64,000 bases of DNA. Source: Callaeas wilsoni (lineage: Eukaryota; Chordata; Aves; Passeriformes; Callaeidae). Shown piece by piece: positions 57,501-60,500 of the stretch. The position numbers and the translations under genes were made by a program. The stretch lies in NCBI GenBank assembly GCA_013398955.1, contig VWPU01017854.1, positions 62,001-126,000 of the forward strand, given 5' to 3'. Each line of letters begins with the position of its first letter. The first letter of the stretch is position 1. The notes under the pieces are model-generated. The model was not told the origin of the DNA. It saw only the letters and a list, made by a program, of their open reading frames with translations, and made no database searches.

Positions 57501-60500
57501 TATGGGAAAACTGCATGCCCTTCCAGATTTGGCATCACAGAGGTAAGTCGGATACATAGAGACATGGGAAAACAGATACTAAAACTACTGTATAATCAAC
57601 TCATCACCTGTATGAGATACAACTGAGCTCACCAATCTAGTGTAGTACATTAACTTCTCTGTGAAGAATTAAGTACGCCTCCGTCTACAATCCTCCCTTC
57701 CTCCATTCCCTAGGTGCCTTTGGTAACATTAACATTTTGTCATTGCAGGTATCCCAAGACAACAACCTGTACTGGCCATAACTTTATATTAAATCTTTGG
57801 GTGGCAGTGGGCCAAACAGTTCAACTGCATGAACTTTATGTTTTATCAGCTACATTTTCATTATTTTTTCTATAACCATTACTAAAATATGCCAAAGTTG
57901 ATGACACAGATAGAGTTTCTACATTAGCACACGCCATTTCCCGATGGGATTCCAACTAATTACCTACAACGATCACATGAAGATCAAGAGCCAAGTATTT
58001 AAGTCTGTAATCTGCAATCTTATGTTGGTAGTACTAGAGTGAAAATTTACCAGGTTTCATTTCCTACCTTTCAAATGGCCAAATACTGGATTTTATGCTT
58101 TCTCTTTTTCCAACGGATCTTTAACATCCTTTCCAGATAAGGTTAATAATTCTAACCAGAGCTCAGATTGCACAGTATCACTCTCTGTCTTGTATACAAG
58201 AAGATGAGCACTTCTCCTAGCCCTGGACAAAGTCCTGAGTTTTGAACAGATGGCTCCTTTAAACACCTCAGCGCACTCCAGTGTAATATAATACACTTGA
58301 ATAGTTATTATGCTTTGCCAAAGACTGGGAATTTATTCTCATTGATCCAGTGGAAGGAGAGAGATTCTGAAACCATTTCACTTACCTTCTGTTCTTGTAT
58401 TTGGGCCTTGACAACTTTGAATTCAGCAGATGGTGGCTTCTGATTAGCCACAAGATCCTCTGTATCAATGAGCCAGCTAAGCAGAGATTCAAGGGCATCC
58501 TGAAATCTCCCACAGTGGAGGAGGGCTTCCTGCAATTGCGCAGCACGCTGGGCAACCTGAAAAAACAGTGAAGGATCTCACCTATTCATTTTATTTCTGT
58601 GAAATAATTAGCCAAAATCTGTAGAACATCTGTCAATATCACTAATAAATACTCTCTTTTTTGTAACTATTCATAACAGCACTATGTCACAATTCAGCAT
58701 GAATCTCTCGGAACTGCAGACATCCAATGAAAAGAACAGACTGACTTCCAGTAAATCAGTCTGCACCAGTAATTCCTTACAAGATATTCATGTTTTATAT
58801 AGCTAAAGTATTATGAAATATACTGACAGGATGTTTGCATTTCAGATGGTCTTTATTTTCCTTGTAGAAAGAGTGAGCCAAGAATCCAAAGTAGCAGCTC
58901 TTAATAAGGGCCAATAATGCCATCATTGAGAAATAAAAATAGGAAAGGAGAAGGCAAATATGTGAACCACAGGTGTCCCTGGTTCAGCTGCATCACTCTT
59001 TCAGGAAGAGAGCAGAAGAAGAGGAGCACCATTTCTACTTCCCATCCTTTCCATTTTCCAACAGCAGCTACTCCTGAAAGAAGACTCTTGAAAAGTACAG
59101 AAAAACAACTACAGCCAGTTTTTCAAAGCAGTGGTACTTTCTGATGCCTCAAGCAACACAATCCTTAAGGCACTGTAAAGGAAACATTCCACCAGTCACA
59201 CAAAGCTGGGCTGTATCATTGCTCTGCGCACTGTGCAGGTACGACAGCGTACATGAGCAAATACAACAGTTAAAAAACATGCAAACAATGACTGAAAGTG
59301 GGACTGGATCTCCAGGGACCCCTTCCAACCCCAACCATTTCATGATTCTGAGAGTCTTTCCTGAATAAAAATCCAGGACAGACCTAGAGAAAGTTTGGCA
59401 AAACCTAATAAATGGCAGCAACATCTCTGGCTATTAGCGATATAAATCTTATCCTTAGAATTACAAACAAAGTGATTGTGTAAAGCAAATACAATTCATA
59501 TTCTTAGTGAATATTTGATTTCCTGTATTTTGAAAGACATCAGCAAGCAAATAATCAAAAGGCAGAACACAACAAAAGCAGAATAGTATACAAGATAATA
59601 ACCTTCTTATTAAGAGTCTTCCATCGGGTGTTGACATCTTCAAGGTCATGTTCAAGGTACTCTGTGTTGGTACTTTTAGCAGCACTCTGAATAAGGCCCT
59701 GGCCCAACCAATTTACTTCCTGTTGTTTTACTTGTAAGGGTTCAATTTCTTCTTTCTGGAATACCTGCAGTTGAAACCCAAGACAGACATGAAACATGGT
59801 AACCTCTGACATAAAATGCATCTGGTGTTTACATGACAGTACGCAACAAAAAAATTGCTTAAAACGGGTGTCTAGAAGAAAGGAAGCCATTCTTTGTCAG
59901 GACCTTCCTAAAAAAGCATTAATAAATCAAAACAGAATAGACTCAATCTAAACAGAGCAAATTCAATATGCCTTAGAAGGGGAAATGGCATACATTTCCA
60001 TGAGTAGTTTTAGATAGGAAGGAAAGGGACAGAGAAAAAGAGAGCCAGTGGAAGTTTTGGGGAGCTGAAAAAAGAAAACTTCTGATAGAGGCAAAGAAAA
60101 AAAGACTGGAGAAACTCTTCTAATTATCTGTCAATAAAATCTAACAAAAAATGGCACAGAACAAGAGAGACAACTGGGCTTTTTTTCCAAATTAGGACCA
60201 AAGCCAAAGTTTTAAGTCAAAGAAATAGTGAAGATTTTAAAATCGGTTTAGGAAATTATAATGGTAACAAGTGAGGAGGAGGCACTACAGATGCTGTTGA
60301 AACAGTATCCCAGCAGACACCCAGGAAAATGAGCTTTCATTCAAAGGATACTCTTGCAAATTGCCAAGGCTTTGACCGTGCCCAATAGCAGTTTGAGCAG
60401 TGTTGTGTTTGCTTTATTTTACTCTTGCAGGTATTTAAGCTTTTTCAGAGCCAGATTATTACCATTAGCAACAGCAATCTAAATCTCCATTTGTATTCAG

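Noticed and set aside
59149..59424. 91-codon minus-strand open frame
   Set aside because: Crosses a reversed CR1 end and intron DNA; no independent coding evidence.
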